A stretch of DNA of 64,000 nt from G958295935 sp965224235 (GTDB lineage: Bacteria > Chloroflexota > Dehalococcoidia > Lucifugimonadales > Lucifugimonadaceae): contig CBDCYP010000002.1 of the NCBI GenBank assembly GCA_965224235.1, positions 1,488,001 through 1,552,000 on the forward strand. The letters run 5' to 3'. A program made the position numbers and the translations under genes. Shown here one piece after another: positions 63,734-64,000 of the stretch (the first letter of the stretch is position 1; each line of letters begins with the position of its first letter). The notes under the pieces were generated by a model, which was not told where the DNA came from, did not search any database, and saw nothing but the letters and a program-made list of their open reading frames with translations.

Positions 63734-64000
63734 CTACCGGGGCGAGAGGAGATCCTCACGCAGCGCCAGCGCGACGATCTCCTCTTCTCCCTCTTCCAGG
63801 GTGCCCGGATTGATGAACAACTCGTCCTCGTAACCGCCGTTGCCGATACGGATCGAAGGTTCGCGCGCTGCCAGGCGGGCGACGATGGTGTCCGAATCGG
63901 GGCCTGACCAACCGTTCCGAAAATAGATAACCGCCTGTGGACCCTGCCGATTGGGGTCGCCGTCTTCGATAAGCACTTCCAGACCGGTAATGTCTTCGAC
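63734..64000 (-). CDS. SelA-like PLP-dependent enzyme, C-terminal part (gene continues beyond window)
   Basis: The minus-strand frame is open from the window edge to a stop at 63734. Its GPQAVIYFRNGWSGPDSDTI and NPGTLEEGEEEIVALALRE align with the C-terminus of the remnant at 8698-9226 (IYFTSRWMGPDRETI and LNIQEGELSIVAECVRR). It is therefore the end of a related PLP enzyme of the SelA/D-glucosaminate-6-phosphate ammonia-lyase group. Whether the rest is intact cannot be seen. Confidence 0.6.
   Translation of the reverse strand, partial: VEDITGLEVLIEDGDPNRQGPQAVIYFRNGWSGPDSDTIVARLAAREPSIRIGNGGYEDELFINPGTLEEGEEEIVALALREDLLSPR

Overview
The window is high-GC bacterial chromosome. The gene content is typical of environmental Chloroflexota of the SAR202/Dehalococcoidia type: two F420/LLM-type flavin oxidoreductases, many SDR, MDR, Gfo/Idh and aldo-keto oxidoreductases, a fumarylacetoacetase-fold hydrolase, DUF885 and ThuA proteins, and SelA-like PLP enzymes. 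This lineage call is an inference from content; no rRNA or tRNA gene was seen.

Left arm (1-29275): a metabolic neighbourhood with little operon structure. It runs from a cut MFS exporter through a 2-hydroxyacid dehydrogenase, a NifU-like protein, a beta-hydroxyacid dehydrogenase, a glutaredoxin-like protein, pdxH, an aldo-keto reductase, an M1 peptidase lipoprotein, a ferritin-like/VIT1 fusion, an SDR, a serine hydrolase and a DUF885 protein. It continues with a PIG-L deacetylase, a malate synthase, a primary-type sigma factor, two MDRs, two aminotransferases, a LON-domain protein, an M20 hydrolase and a Gfo/Idh oxidoreductase. Three genes here are broken: a SelA-like gene (8698-9226), an Mrr-N-like gene (13784-14427) and an SRPBCC gene (14507-15045). 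A MITE-like element lies just downstream of the last two.

Defence island (29293-43205): a complete type I-C operon, cas3-cas5c-cas8c-cas7c-cas4-cas1-cas2, followed by a leader and an array of 80 repeats (79 spacers). A MITE-like element sits in the cas2 stop codon and separates cas2 from the leader. The array holds an exact duplicate spacer and several pairs of diverged spacers. Two of these encode the YxxKYxxK active-site motif of rolling-circle replication initiators, which suggests repeated encounters with related ssDNA phages or plasmids.

Post-array region (43206-44750): no convincing protein gene. It holds a pyrimidine-rich tract, then a well-formed promoter (TTTACA, 17 nt, TAATAT) whose spacer carries a Bacillus-type LexA box. 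About 600 nt of sequence rich in exact complementary helices follows, ending at a 13-bp hairpin. I propose an undescribed, possibly SOS-controlled structured ncRNA.

Right arm (44751-64000): ThuA and hydroxypyruvate-isomerase-like genes diverge from a shared intergenic region. Next come a decayed molybdopterin oxidoreductase, a methyltransferase, a queD/queC/pteridine-reductase-like trio, and a Gfo/Idh-SDR operon. A long minus-strand catabolic block follows: ABC peptide-type transporter without ATPases, sugar-isomerase-like TIM barrel, FAH-family hydrolase, LLM oxidoreductase and ACMSD-like amidohydrolase. A second LLM enzyme and the C-terminus of another SelA-like enzyme close the window.
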